From assembly GCA_030323885.1 (NCBI GenBank), contig CM059198.1:16530462-16594461 (forward strand): a stretch of DNA of 64,000 bases, given 5' to 3'. The stretch comes from Branchipolynoe longqiensis. Taxonomy: Eukaryota > Annelida > Polychaeta > Phyllodocida > Polynoidae. A program made the translations under genes and the position numbers. Below, one piece after another: positions 55,672 through 64,000 of the stretch. Below the pieces are notes generated by a model, which saw only the letters and a list, made by a program, of their open reading frames with translations, did not search any database and had not been told where the DNA came from. Numbering within the stretch: the first letter of the stretch is position 1; each line of letters opens with the position of its first letter.

Positions 55672-56677
55672 ACCTACACATAGGTTAGCCATGTATATGC
55701 TACCACATACGCCTAAAAACTGTAACAAGTTACGTCTCCCTCCTATTCACCGTAATAAGAATGGGGACTCTGATGAAGAAGACTGGGTCGATGAACATCA
55801 AACTGGCCTTCAGTCTTATGTAGACCAGTTAGTGGGTATTATTACTGCTAAACCTGGTATCAATAGATCTGAATACCAAGCAGATGATATTGCACATTTG
55901 AAGTTTGTTAGGCATACCTTCAGGCCTAATGACCGCTGTGCATTTTGTGGTTATTTCTTGCAGCGGGGCTGTGCCCTCCCTGACAATATTGTAGCTTCTA
56001 AACGTCATTATAAACCGTTGGATGTTCTTGCTCGTCACGTTTGTGAGGAGCATTTCTATTCTGTAGCCAGGTGGTCATGCACCGATCACAAGTCTATACC
56101 TTGTCCTTATGCTAAGGCCAATGGACGTCCCTTCGAGACCACCAGGAGGGGATTGATGCTGCGACACTTGATGTCATATGGAGTCTGCGTGCGAACAGGC
56201 CATAGACGCAATCAATCAATCATTGCGTGTCTGGCCCGCATGGCGAAGGACCCGTCAGTGGCAGACCGGTGCCGGTTCACCTCTGAGCCGGAACTCAAGT
56301 GCCAAGGGCACCATCAGGGATCCATGGAGACCTTGAGGCTGCCCCATCACGAGCACAAGCTTGCAGTGTGTATCTATGGGGGCGAGTGCATGAAGGAGAA
56401 ACAGTACTTCTCCTCAGTCCGCCGCCGCCTACAGCAGGCTATGGACGAGGAGGCAGGTATCCGCAGCCGCCCGTCCATATCCCATCACCATGGTTCTAGC
56501 CATCCCAAATCTTCCAAGGGATGCTCGGATAAACGTCCTCCCCATGATTTTGTGGCGGAGAAGATTGAGCCGGGTATTTCATATGCCACGGCCTTGGCAG
56601 ATGTCGAGGATCCGCCTTTGGAGAGGTCTGCAGACCACATCGCCGAAGCGCAGCATATCAAGTCTGTTGGCGATTAG
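55652..56677 (+). CDS. Cys/His-rich ORF downstream of integrase, function unknown
   Basis: This uninterrupted 341-codon frame begins with about 75 residues that may be a shifted integrase tail (DSDEEDWVDEHQTGLQSYV). It continues into a Cys/His-rich region with no recognised domain: RCAFCGYFLQRGC, LARHVCEEHFYSVARWSCTD, LMLRHLMSYGVC and LAVCIYGGEC. A TAG ends it at 56,677, but the same frame continues plausibly to about 56,800 (SKEFQEWESASIHF). Its integrity contrasts with the broken gag and pol upstream. Possibilities are an extra ORF of copy C, the gag/ORF1 of a different element joined at a breakpoint, or a captured gene. Zinc binding is likely but unproven. Confidence 0.55.
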   Translation: MWLTHVEPTHRLAMYMLPHTPKNCNKLRLPPIHRNKNGDSDEEDWVDEHQTGLQSYVDQLVGIITAKPGINRSEYQADDIAHLKFVRHTFRPNDRCAFCGYFLQRGCALPDNIVASKRHYKPLDVLARHVCEEHFYSVARWSCTDHKSIPCPYAKANGRPFETTRRGLMLRHLMSYGVCVRTGHRRNQSIIACLARMAKDPSVADRCRFTSEPELKCQGHHQGSMETLRLPHHEHKLAVCIYGGECMKEKQYFSSVRRRLQQAMDEEAGIRSRPSISHHHGSSHPKSSKGCSDKRPPHDFVAEKIEPGISYATALADVEDPPLERSADHIAEAQHIKSVGD

Positions 56678-56800
56678 GAAAGGGCTAGGATTGCCAGCCT
56701 TCCACCTCTTCAGCCAGCTGTTGGAGCAGCCAAACCTGCACCTAGCAAAGAGTTCCAGGAGTGGGAGTCCGCCAGCATTCACTTTCTATTCTTACTCTGC

Positions 56801-57789
56801 CCGTGTCTTTGGCTCACCGGCTGGTCACCATAGAGCAAATAGACACGGTCCTTTGACTGAACTCTCCTCATTTCTCTTTCCTATAGTATACCCTTTTTTT
56901 TCTTCTCCCAGGCTTACTTCTTCCCCTGATCACGGGAGTTGTTTGCTGGGGTGGGGCCCTTTACCTTGTCATTTCTCTCGCTTTATTCTTGTTGCTGGAA
57001 CCGCTGGACCCACCTTTACCTGTCCCTTCCTCCTAAACCATTGCTGCTGTCGACTAGATAGGAGTGCTGTGCTACCGCCGGGCCGGAGTGATCCGGGGCC
57101 GCCCCAATGATTCATCATTTTAATTGTTTTAAAGACATCCCCAGCTTCTACAACCGTCCCACCAGAAGATTGGACCGATTTATCGGTGCCTCTCTATATT
57201 GCTGCAGTTCTGCAGCCAGTAACCGTTGTAAGGTTATGAACCCCCCAGAAGTCAAGTGCGGGGGCAGGGTGAGGGAGGAGCCAAGAAGGGAGAGAGAAGG
57301 GGTATGGAATTCTTCCCTGCCGTGAATGAAATGCAATGCAAGCATTACGACCGATGTTGTCTCCACCATTGTTAGTTGTTAGCTTATGGTACAGCCTAGC
57401 TATCCCTCGACCTCTTTGTTACTTATCATACCTAATTATTTGTGATTACCGAATTGTACTTGATTTCATGTAGCCTGTGTCATTCTAGTTACTTGTTTTG
57501 ATTCAATATGATGTAGGCATTATTACTGCCACTGTTTGAACTTGTCACATGTTGTTAAACAGGTCCCTCAGCCCATCGAAACCGAGTATGCACTCAAATC
57601 TGACCTCTTGTTGAGGCTACAGATCTGTTTTTCAATAAATGTGCAATTTAAACTGTCTTGTATCTATTTCTCTGAAGTGTAGTGAATATAGCAACAAATA
57701 TCTCAGATGTTATTTTGAAATGGTTAAATTTGTGCATAGATAAAATTATAGGGAACCATCCAGCCCAGTTGTCATGTTTTAAATGCAGG
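56801..57789. other. non-coding tail with poly(A) signal; shared segment at 57,133-57,250
   Basis: Pyrimidine-rich stretches ending in AG (ttcctatag at about 56,886; cttctcccag at about 56,911) look like splice acceptors. The block 57,133-57,250 matches 3755-3900. A clean aataaa (tttttcaataaatgtgc) lies at about 57,634, in DNA resembling a 3' UTR. No 3' LTR matching 48-49.2 kb is found, so copy C is truncated on this side. Confidence 0.5.
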
Positions 57790-57970
57790 ATAAAATCTAT
57801 ACTATTAAGTCAATATGCAGATACGGTCAATTGTTACAAATCTATACTATTAAGTCAATATGCAGATACAGTCAATTGTTACAAATCTATACTATTAAGT
57901 CAATATGCAGACACAGTCAATTGTTACAAATCTATACTATTAAGTCAATATGCAGATTCAGTCAATTGTA
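57790..57970 (+). repeat. 45-bp tandem repeat, four copies, in frame
   Basis: The unit aaatctatactattaagtca then atatgcagatacagtcaatt is repeated four times with few changes. The length 45 keeps one frame open (57,682-58,023), giving the repeated peptide KSILLSQYADTVNCY. There is no other coding evidence. Confidence 0.85.
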
Positions 57971-58039
57971 ACAACAAATTATGTTGTGATTGTTACCTCA
58001 TGCCATATAGAACCAATATTTGAACCTCAGAATAGACCA

Positions 58040-58350
58040 GACGGGATGAGTTGAGCACCCCTCTGCCGTTTTGGTAGATCATGGGGTTCGATCATACGGT
58101 ACAAACCCTGTTTGAGTCAAACCAATGACTTAAAAATGTATACTTGTTGCTTCCTAGCAATGCGCTCACATTATTAGGATGAGGGAAGGACTAGTTGGCT
58201 CAGTGTCAGGATAATGTGACTGAGTGGGATATCCGGTCATGGTGCTGGTGGCTTGGTCTCCTAGTGGGGCAGCACTATAAATTCACCATGAGTCGGTACC
58301 CATCATGAAATGACCTTAGATATTGCCCGGGTGTAATACTCCAACAAATC
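58040..58350 (+). mobile_element. SINE family S copy (most complete)
   Basis: From the B-box region (atggggttcgatcat) through gagtcaaaccaatgac, gcttcctagcaatgcgctc, gactagttggctcagtgtca and catgaaatgaccttagatat. It provides the best reference for the family body of about 270 bp. Confidence 0.8.
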
Positions 58351-59325
58351 TATACATATATCGCGGTTGTAGATATTAAATGTTCACCTTAATATAATTA
58401 TGAAGCTTCAAAAATCACATAACTGGTATTGAAATGAACTGATAGGACAGTCACCATGCAATAAACAAAGTGTGGAATCCAACAAAGTGTGCAGTATTTA
58501 ATTCAATGGTATGATGCTTAACCTGCTTAACACTCTAAATATATCACTACCAAGCATCCTGTCAAACACAATAAATGACTCATACTGTGTACAAATTGTC
58601 CATATTACTAAGATAAGTGAAAATATGAAAATGTGCATATCCATAGCAAACATCTACCTACCCCCACACAAATATTCCAGCTTGTTATTTATTGTGAGAC
58701 ATAATCTGTATTGCTAAACTGTAATCAATAGAATATTGTTTAAATGTATTATGTGTGTTAAAATGATCTTGTGGATGTGTGTTAAAATGATGTTCTGGAT
58801 GTGTGGATGTGTGTTACCATGATTTTATGGATGGATGCTACACGGTTAATTTTAATGTTTTTGTCAGTTTGTATATAATCAAAATTTAAAAGAGACTTTT
58901 TTCAACACTAAGATATGCACAACACTTATAGCACACAATCATATAAGCATATTTTGCATACCCTTTTTTGATAGATTAAAGTCATGTAGTCTTGCTGACA
59001 AGTTTAATTAGATTTCTATTAATTAAGAGCGGCTAACAGGTCCGAGGCCTATTATAGCTGTATCCTATTGATTTATTGAATACACATAGGTGGCAATAAC
59101 TATTTGACCAAAAAATACCCCAGAAGTGGAGAAGTATATATTTTGCTTTATTTATAAATACAGGCAAAATTTTGGTCTTTCAATTGTTGGTTAGCCCTGT
59201 GTTCAACTAAGGAATGTGTCTCGCATTGGAAAGGAGATGGACACATAATAACGATGCCAGGGAATCAGTTTGTTTTGTTGTTGTTTTATGTCTTGGTTCC
59301 AGGGGCCAGCGCTATGCTTTGGCGC
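58351..59325. other. no gene; shared 65-bp segment at 59,020-59,086
   Basis: AT-rich DNA with no gene recognised. A small repeat of gatgtgtgttaaaatgat occurs at 58,750-58,800. The segment 59,020-59,086 is the inverted partner of 24,444-24,510. Confidence 0.5.
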
Positions 59326-60196
59326 ATAATTTCCAAATTCTGGTTGATTCGATGAGGGCAGCCGTACCCACCATGCCCCAAGCGAACAGGACGAACATCA
59401 GGTACCGAAACCTCCTCCCGTATCTAGCCAATCGGTTTCGCTTGGCCGTTGAACTCACAACTTTAAAAGATAACTGGCGACATCCGACTCCACCCACTTC
59501 ACCCACAACAAAATACCCCCGTCAAAAACGATTTACATCAAAAGGAGGATGCAGAGGATACAACGAACCTCAAGTCCGGTTGGTAACCCTGCGAAGCCCA
59601 TGGCAAGGAGAACTCCCACGGAGGAGGAGCAGCTCGAGATGGGTCTACAAAATGGTGGCAACGCCACGTCCCTGCCAGCGCTGGGCACCGACCACCGCCA
59701 CTCCACGGAAGCCACCGGCCCCAGGGAAAACGAAGCGAGCGGCGAACACCTTGATGAGAACAAAAAGGCAGGAGGACCTGATGAAGAAAATGCAGGAGAC
59801 TACAGAGGCCATGGAGACGAGCTGGCAATGGATGGAGCAGCACATCCTCCAGCAGGAGAAGGCGCTCGCGGAGGCGGCCGTGGGCAGTATGGCCCCGGCC
59901 GCCCCCTCGACTGACAACCGACAGGTGCGGACCCGGAGGCGGCCGACACTGGCCCCCAGCGAGGATCGCCGACACTGCCCCCATGCCAGAATGGCTTCCC
60001 CATACTCCCCAGCTTACCTCCTTGGACGGCAAGTTTGGGGAGGCGGACATATCATGGGAGATGCTGCCCCCCCCCCCCCCCCCCCCCTCAGGGCCAGACA
60101 GGAGAGGGGAATGCGGAGGGACAGCCCGGATACCCAGCCCCAGCCCAAGCCCTGGCCGGGTGCCGCCAACACCGCCGGGAGGCCAATGGATATGTC
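59326..60196 (+). mobile_element. DIRS4: 5' fragment (A repeat and gag)
   Basis: The first 180 bp are a copy of the DIRS3 A repeat, in opposite orientation. The gag-like frame follows from about 59,540 to 60,196 with KRQEDLMKKMQETTEAMETS (a coiled-coil-like helix) and ASPYSPAYL, matching DIRS3. One frameshift lies near 59,670. Homology to DIRS3 stops at about 60,196, where a consensus donor (gtaagc) happens to occur. RT and recombinase are absent. A C run at 60,066-60,088 lies within the ORF. Confidence 0.75.
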
Positions 60197-60229
60197 AGGT
60201 AAGCATGGGTATGGTGGTGGCATCAGGGA

Positions 60230-60303
60230 GCATATGTGGTGTAATGGTGAGCACACAGGCACATAATGCAAAGAGACATGGGTTCTATTCCCACTCTAGG
60301 TGC
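60230..60303 (+). tRNA. tRNA-like pseudogene or SINE head
   Basis: In 74 nt the D arm pairs (gtgt with gcac), with an A-box-like tgtaatggtgagcac. A T arm with tggg ttctatt ccca and a partly paired acceptor stem are also readable. The anticodon arm does not fold and the base before the anticodon is not U. It is a degenerate tRNA or tRNA-derived SINE start, not a working tRNA. Confidence 0.4.
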
Positions 60304-61084
60304 AATATATTCCATTTTCATTACCCCCATGACAAATAGTTAACAATTCTATATATATACACACAATTCAGAACCAACGGATTAAACCAATGTTAAAGCC
60401 AAATACAACATTTTAATGGTAGAGGCTATGCTGTTGGCATATCACTTTATTAGCTATTAAATACTTGACTAATTAGATGTTGGACATGATTTTAATGTTT
60501 TTAGAAGGCTATATGTGCTCATCTCATTTCATTATATGTCTAATACATTTTTTTATTGTAGTGTTATTTTGTGCGTGTAAATATAGTTTATTTAATTAAT
60601 AAAGTGCCTCTGATCTTACAGCCGTGTGACAAAACGGATATTTACAATATATGTATATGTAGTCTGATGTATTGCTGTGCATTTAGAATTCTCTTCAGTA
60701 GACCATATTCCCATACATATACGTGAGTCAAAGTTATATGTTTGCGTCTGTAGCCATTCAAGAATAAATATAAGTAACATAAACTCAGGTGGAAGATTAC
60801 CCCTTGGGGGAGCCATGCCTTACTACATGTTTGTGGTTAAATAAAACTGAAATCCAATGAACAAACCCATTCATAGTATGACTAGAGCCCAGACCAACAT
60901 TTATGTCAATCTAGGACGAGCATTCTACCCCTCAGACTCCCTAGGCTCCCTGATAAAAGATAATTACTTCCATATACATACTTGTGTATGAGGTATTTCA
61001 CCAAGGGAGGTGAGTACAACTCACTACACTTGTTTCATTGATATTGCAAATATCACACCTGTGATTACAAATATCCAAGTAGCG
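60304..61084. other. no gene recognised
   Basis: AT-rich DNA with several aataaa words, for example near 60,597. No exon or transposon motif is recognised. Confidence 0.5.
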
Positions 61085-61252
61085 CCCACCCGTTGGATCA
61101 TGGTGCCACAGCCTGATCTCCCAGTGGGACAGCACTATAAAGCCACCGTGCGTGTGCACTGTCACAAGTCGGTACCGGTCCCGGTCCTGATATGACCTTA
61201 GCTGTTGCCAGGAAGGAACAACACTCAACAACCAACCAACCAAGTCGGCCAT
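61085..61252 (+). mobile_element. SINE family S, 3' half with caac-rich tail
   Basis: The segment starts at ggatcatggtgccacag and runs to the tail caacaaccaaccaaccaag. It shares gtgcactgtcacaagtcggt and tgatatgaccttagctgttg with the other copies. The tail shows the family ends in (AACC)n-like sequence. It is 5'-truncated. Confidence 0.8.
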
Positions 61253-61839
61253 CTTTTTCGTCTTGCGTTCATTGAGTGGAGTCTAATCAGTAGTTGTAGT
61301 TTGTTGGGGTTTTACGTCATAGTCTAATCAAGTCCAGGAAGAGAGTGGGTGTGGTGTTTATTGCAAACGCACTTACATTTTGGCAGATTCCATGATTTGC
61401 AATCTCCATAGGCAATCACCATCCGGTTATTTACATGATCATAAAAGCACCATCTGCTGGCCGAGACACACACACACATTTTTATTTTACTAAAATGTAT
61501 TTTATTCATCGAATAATATCCCTTGTCAGTGCCAGAGCACTCGTCTTCCAGCCATACAGTACAATTCCTTGATACATAAATGAATCAGTTGTAATAGTAT
61601 CTGCATGCAAATCCTGTTTGATACTAAAAGTATTATACATATTATAAATGGAATATCATCTGTAGTATTAACTGTGTACAATTCCAGTCCAACAAAAGTA
61701 TCGGTGAATATGTATTGTATGGTCCTAGAATTTTCTTTAAGCATATTTTCCTTCTTTCCTTTCCTTTTTTCTAAAAAAAGAAAAATATATACATATTTTC
61801 AAATACATATATATATATATAGTAAATATGCAAATCAGT
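61253..61839. other. no gene; short AT microsatellite
   Basis: No gene recognised. A short (ta)n run occurs at 61,805-61,822. Confidence 0.5.
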
Positions 61840-61992
61840 GAATGGGATATCAGGTCATGGTGCTGGTGGCTTGGTCTCCCAGTGGAGCAGCACTATGAAG
61901 TCACCATGAGTGTGCACTGTCACAAGTCGGTACCCGTCCTGGTATGACCTTAGATGTTGCCAGGATGTAAGACTCCAACAACCAACTCAACA
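61840..61992 (+). mobile_element. SINE family S, 3' half
   Basis: From cagtgaatgggatatcaggt to caacaaccaactcaacaac. It is more than 85% similar by eye to the 3' half at 58,200-58,345 and is 5'-truncated. Confidence 0.8.
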
Positions 61993-62079
61993 ACTTGTGG
62001 CACAAGAGGAGATGGTACCACCTTCCTCCAATACTTCACCAGTTGTCCCTGACCTTCAAACCAGGTAATAAATAGAATA

Positions 62080-62136
62080 TTTGATATATATATATCCATG
62101 ATTAATTCTTATATATATATAGATATATATATATAG
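62080..62136. repeat. AT microsatellite
   Basis: Two (ta)n runs separated by a 20-bp spacer. Confidence 0.9.
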
Positions 62137-62242
62137 TTTTTACCCTGAAGGTACTGAATAGTCACTGTAGCACACCTGCAACACCCAGAGGTTACACACA
62201 CATATTCATTAATATGAACTCCACCCAGCTTTGTCTGTATGT

Positions 62243-62671
62243 ATAAGAGATGGCTACGCCCTAGTAGGAAAAAGACACAAAGCAAGGAGTGTTGGGAAGC
62301 CTCACATTTTATTAACCGAGGGTCTGGCCGAGCAATATACCACCCTACCTAATACAACAAGTAACAAATATAACACTCTTGTGACGCCCACGGTGTGGAA
62401 AGGGGTGTGACTGGGCACTGGTGGTGCCAAACTCGCCAGGCGGGATCCGGCCCGCAGCAAATTGCCCCATCAGGCCGTATGGAAGAATAATAAATAGCAT
62501 GCATAATAAAAGCGGAATAAATATCACAAGAATGCTCTGCCCCTATATATTCATATAATACGTTATATATCACATAAGAGATGGCTACACTCTAGTAGGA
62601 AAAAGACACAAAGCAAGGAGTGGTGGGAAGCCTCACATTTTATTGACCGATGCTCTGGCCGAGTAATATAC
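62243..62671. repeat. 97-bp direct repeat flanking an LTR-like element
   Basis: The block ataagagatggctacgccct then cacaaagcaaggagtgttgg to gagcaatatac occurs at 62,243-62,338 and 62,574-62,671, about 90% identical. Between them lies the 195-bp tgtgacgcc repeat at 62,380-62,574. The layout could be an LTR-type arrangement or a local duplication. Confidence 0.8.
62380..62574. mobile_element. LTR-like repeat of the tgtgacgcc family
   Basis: Starts TGTGACGCCCACGG and ends TATATATCACA, like 28,912-29,109. Its end abuts the second copy of the 97-bp repeat. No ORF. Confidence 0.5.
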
Positions 62672-63219
62672 TGCAAAGACTCAGAAGGCTAAGCCGGCCC
62701 AGACCCCCAACAATCCTACGCTACCTCCTCGACCGATGCGAGCATCACAGCCACCCGCAAGTCATTAAAAATATGTGTCTGAAGAGGGGTCTTCAAGTAT
62801 GAGTAGACCATCTCAGACAGATTCCTTAATGGCGACGACGAACGGTGGCGACGAACAAACAAGTATTGTGCTTTACAACTTCAAATGGGAACCAAGGCAT
62901 TGGTCAGTATGGCCTAGTGCAAGGGGAACACTTGGAAACATATGTGGGAGTAGCACATTATTTAATAAAAACCACAGAAAAACACATAGTTCGTCAAATG
63001 CTCCTATTATCACTCATGGCAAACTGTGATGTAGCTGCTGAGCAGCCAAGAACAGCTCTTTAGCTTTGGTGAATCAACAGTTGGTAAATACTGAACTCTA
63101 TGATCTAGACCTCCAGACACTTTGATATTTAAATATATGCTGTCAAGTTGTAAATTTTGTCACTGACACTGTCAACATCACAACTGTGCATTGAATATAG
63201 TGACATCTAGCTTATTATC
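62672..63219. other. possible LINE leader, no clear gene
   Basis: Short frames at 62,775-63,063 overlap in different phases and include a Ser/Thr-rich stretch. They may be the 5' UTR or a decayed upstream ORF of the LINE that starts at 63,220. No domain can be named. Confidence 0.4.
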
Positions 63220-64000
63220 ATGCCTCAGCCACAAGGATGGCTGGATAAATATAAACAACTAAGGCTATCAAACAGAGGGGGGTTGACAACCAAGGAAACC
63301 TACACAAAGAAAAAACCCAGAGGCAAGGCAGCTAAATCCAAAACCTCAGCCAGTCAAGGCGCACCAATACTAGTCAATGATGAGCAACGGACCTGCCAGG
63401 ACTGCAGTGTGAGCTGCAAAACCGACTCAGATCTTATCATTGCATGTGATTGTTGTGGAAACCACTGGTCTGCAGAATGTCTCGAGATGTCAAATGAGCA
63501 GTACTCAGCAGCACAACGAGATGACCTCTTCTGGTTTTGCTTCCCATGCACTAATAAAGTACTCACCCTTGTTCAAACTGAAAGTGTGATTGAACAACAC
63601 TGAAAGGAAATAGTCACAGATGTCAATGAAAAAATTGCTCAAATGGGAGCTAAATTTGATGATAAATTTAAGAAGTACTCAGAAGATCTCAAAAAGTCCT
63701 TAGAAATTATAACAAAGGTTCCTGAGCAAGTCAATAAAGACTGAAAGACCTTCACAGATGCACTGAAAAGTGATGCAAATAAAACCGCAACAAATGCCAC
63801 ACCAAATCTCAAAGCCATTATGAAGGAAACACTAAATGAAACAAAAAAGGAAGAAAAAGCACTTGAAGACAGGAAGAAAAACATTATCATTGTCAATGCA
63901 GCCGAGCAGACAGGTGAATCCTGATAAGAGACGAAAGCAAATTATGTCAAATTGCATTTTCAAGACTGTGTGTGACCAAGAGTGTGAAAACGAAGTCATC
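63220..64000 (+). pseudogene. LINE ORF1 with PHD-like zinc finger (CR1-like), 5' end
   Basis: The ATG at 63,220 begins a basic N-terminus (KKKPRGKAAKSK), then a PHD-like finger at residues 58-110: CQDCSVSC, ACDCCGNHWSAEC and FWFCFPC. In the middle the usual W-x-H order is changed, with His before Trp and Ser where the metal-binding His is expected. After a TGA at 63,601 the same frame continues with a Lys/Glu-rich coiled coil and reaches EDRKKNIIIVNAAE, typical of LINE ORF1 proteins. Two or more further stops follow. The ORF runs off the window, so ORF2 should lie beyond 64,000. Confidence 0.75.

Noticed and set aside
55652..56677. Envelope gene of the gypsy element
   Set aside because: There is no signal peptide, no transmembrane segment and no furin-type site; the protein is Cys/His-rich and soluble-looking.
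56490..57110. 206-codon ORF overlapping the end of the Cys/His-rich ORF
   Set aside because: It is a different frame over pyrimidine-rich DNA with no domain features.

Overview
This window is eukaryotic, most likely from an invertebrate animal. The evidence is GT-AG splice signals, a phase 1-1 Ig-like exon, tRNA-derived SINEs, and a repeat mix typical of marine invertebrate genomes: DIRS-like tyrosine-recombinase retrotransposons, PIF/Harbinger with a MADF partner gene, Ty3/gypsy, and a LINE whose ORF1 carries a PHD-like finger. There is no prokaryotic gene organisation. I cannot name the species. Coding content is dominated by mobile elements, nearly all broken and often nested.

Layout. 1-5.5 kb: sparse, with a LINE RT remnant and a SINE. 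5.5-6.5 kb: a SINE split by a Harbinger-type MITE. 6.8-10 kb: two minisatellites flanking an Ig-like exon on the minus strand. 10-16 kb: AT-rich, no genes, a few local tandem duplications. 16-18.7 kb: minus-strand Ty3/gypsy copy A, whose RT is split by a solo LTR with a 4-bp target duplication. 18.7-25.5 kb: two minus-strand DIRS-like elements, DIRS1 abutting and apparently truncating DIRS2. 25.5-26.75 kb: an internally inverted Harbinger fragment. 26.8-29.5 kb: AT microsatellites with small inserted elements. 30.8-31 kb: a minus-strand first exon (signal peptide, donor, TATA box). 31.2-33.86 kb: tandem repeats, then Ty3/gypsy copy B, interrupted by a nearly full-length Harbinger (33.86-39.82 kb). 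40.5-46 kb: DIRS3, with PAT-type split direct repeats and a 633-bp TIR element inside. 48-56.8 kb: Ty3/gypsy copy C (primer site matching tRNA-His, gag, protease, RT, RNase H, integrase) running into an unfamiliar long Cys/His-rich ORF. 57-62.7 kb: SINEs, a DIRS gag fragment, repeats. 63.2-64 kb: start of a LINE ORF1, running off the end.

The best host-gene candidate is on the minus strand: a signal-peptide exon at 30,818-30,890 (phase-1 donor, TATA box upstream) and an Ig V-like exon at 7,725-8,087 (phase 1 at both ends). The phases and strand agree with one secreted or membrane Ig protein whose large intron filled with transposons, but nothing here proves the link. Most interesting: the complete A1-B1-A2-B2 split repeats of DIRS3, a YxND instead of YxDD RT box in two DIRS copies, a one-residue-short zinc knuckle shared by gypsy copies A and B, the inverted Harbinger copy, and the Cys/His-rich ORF downstream of the integrase.
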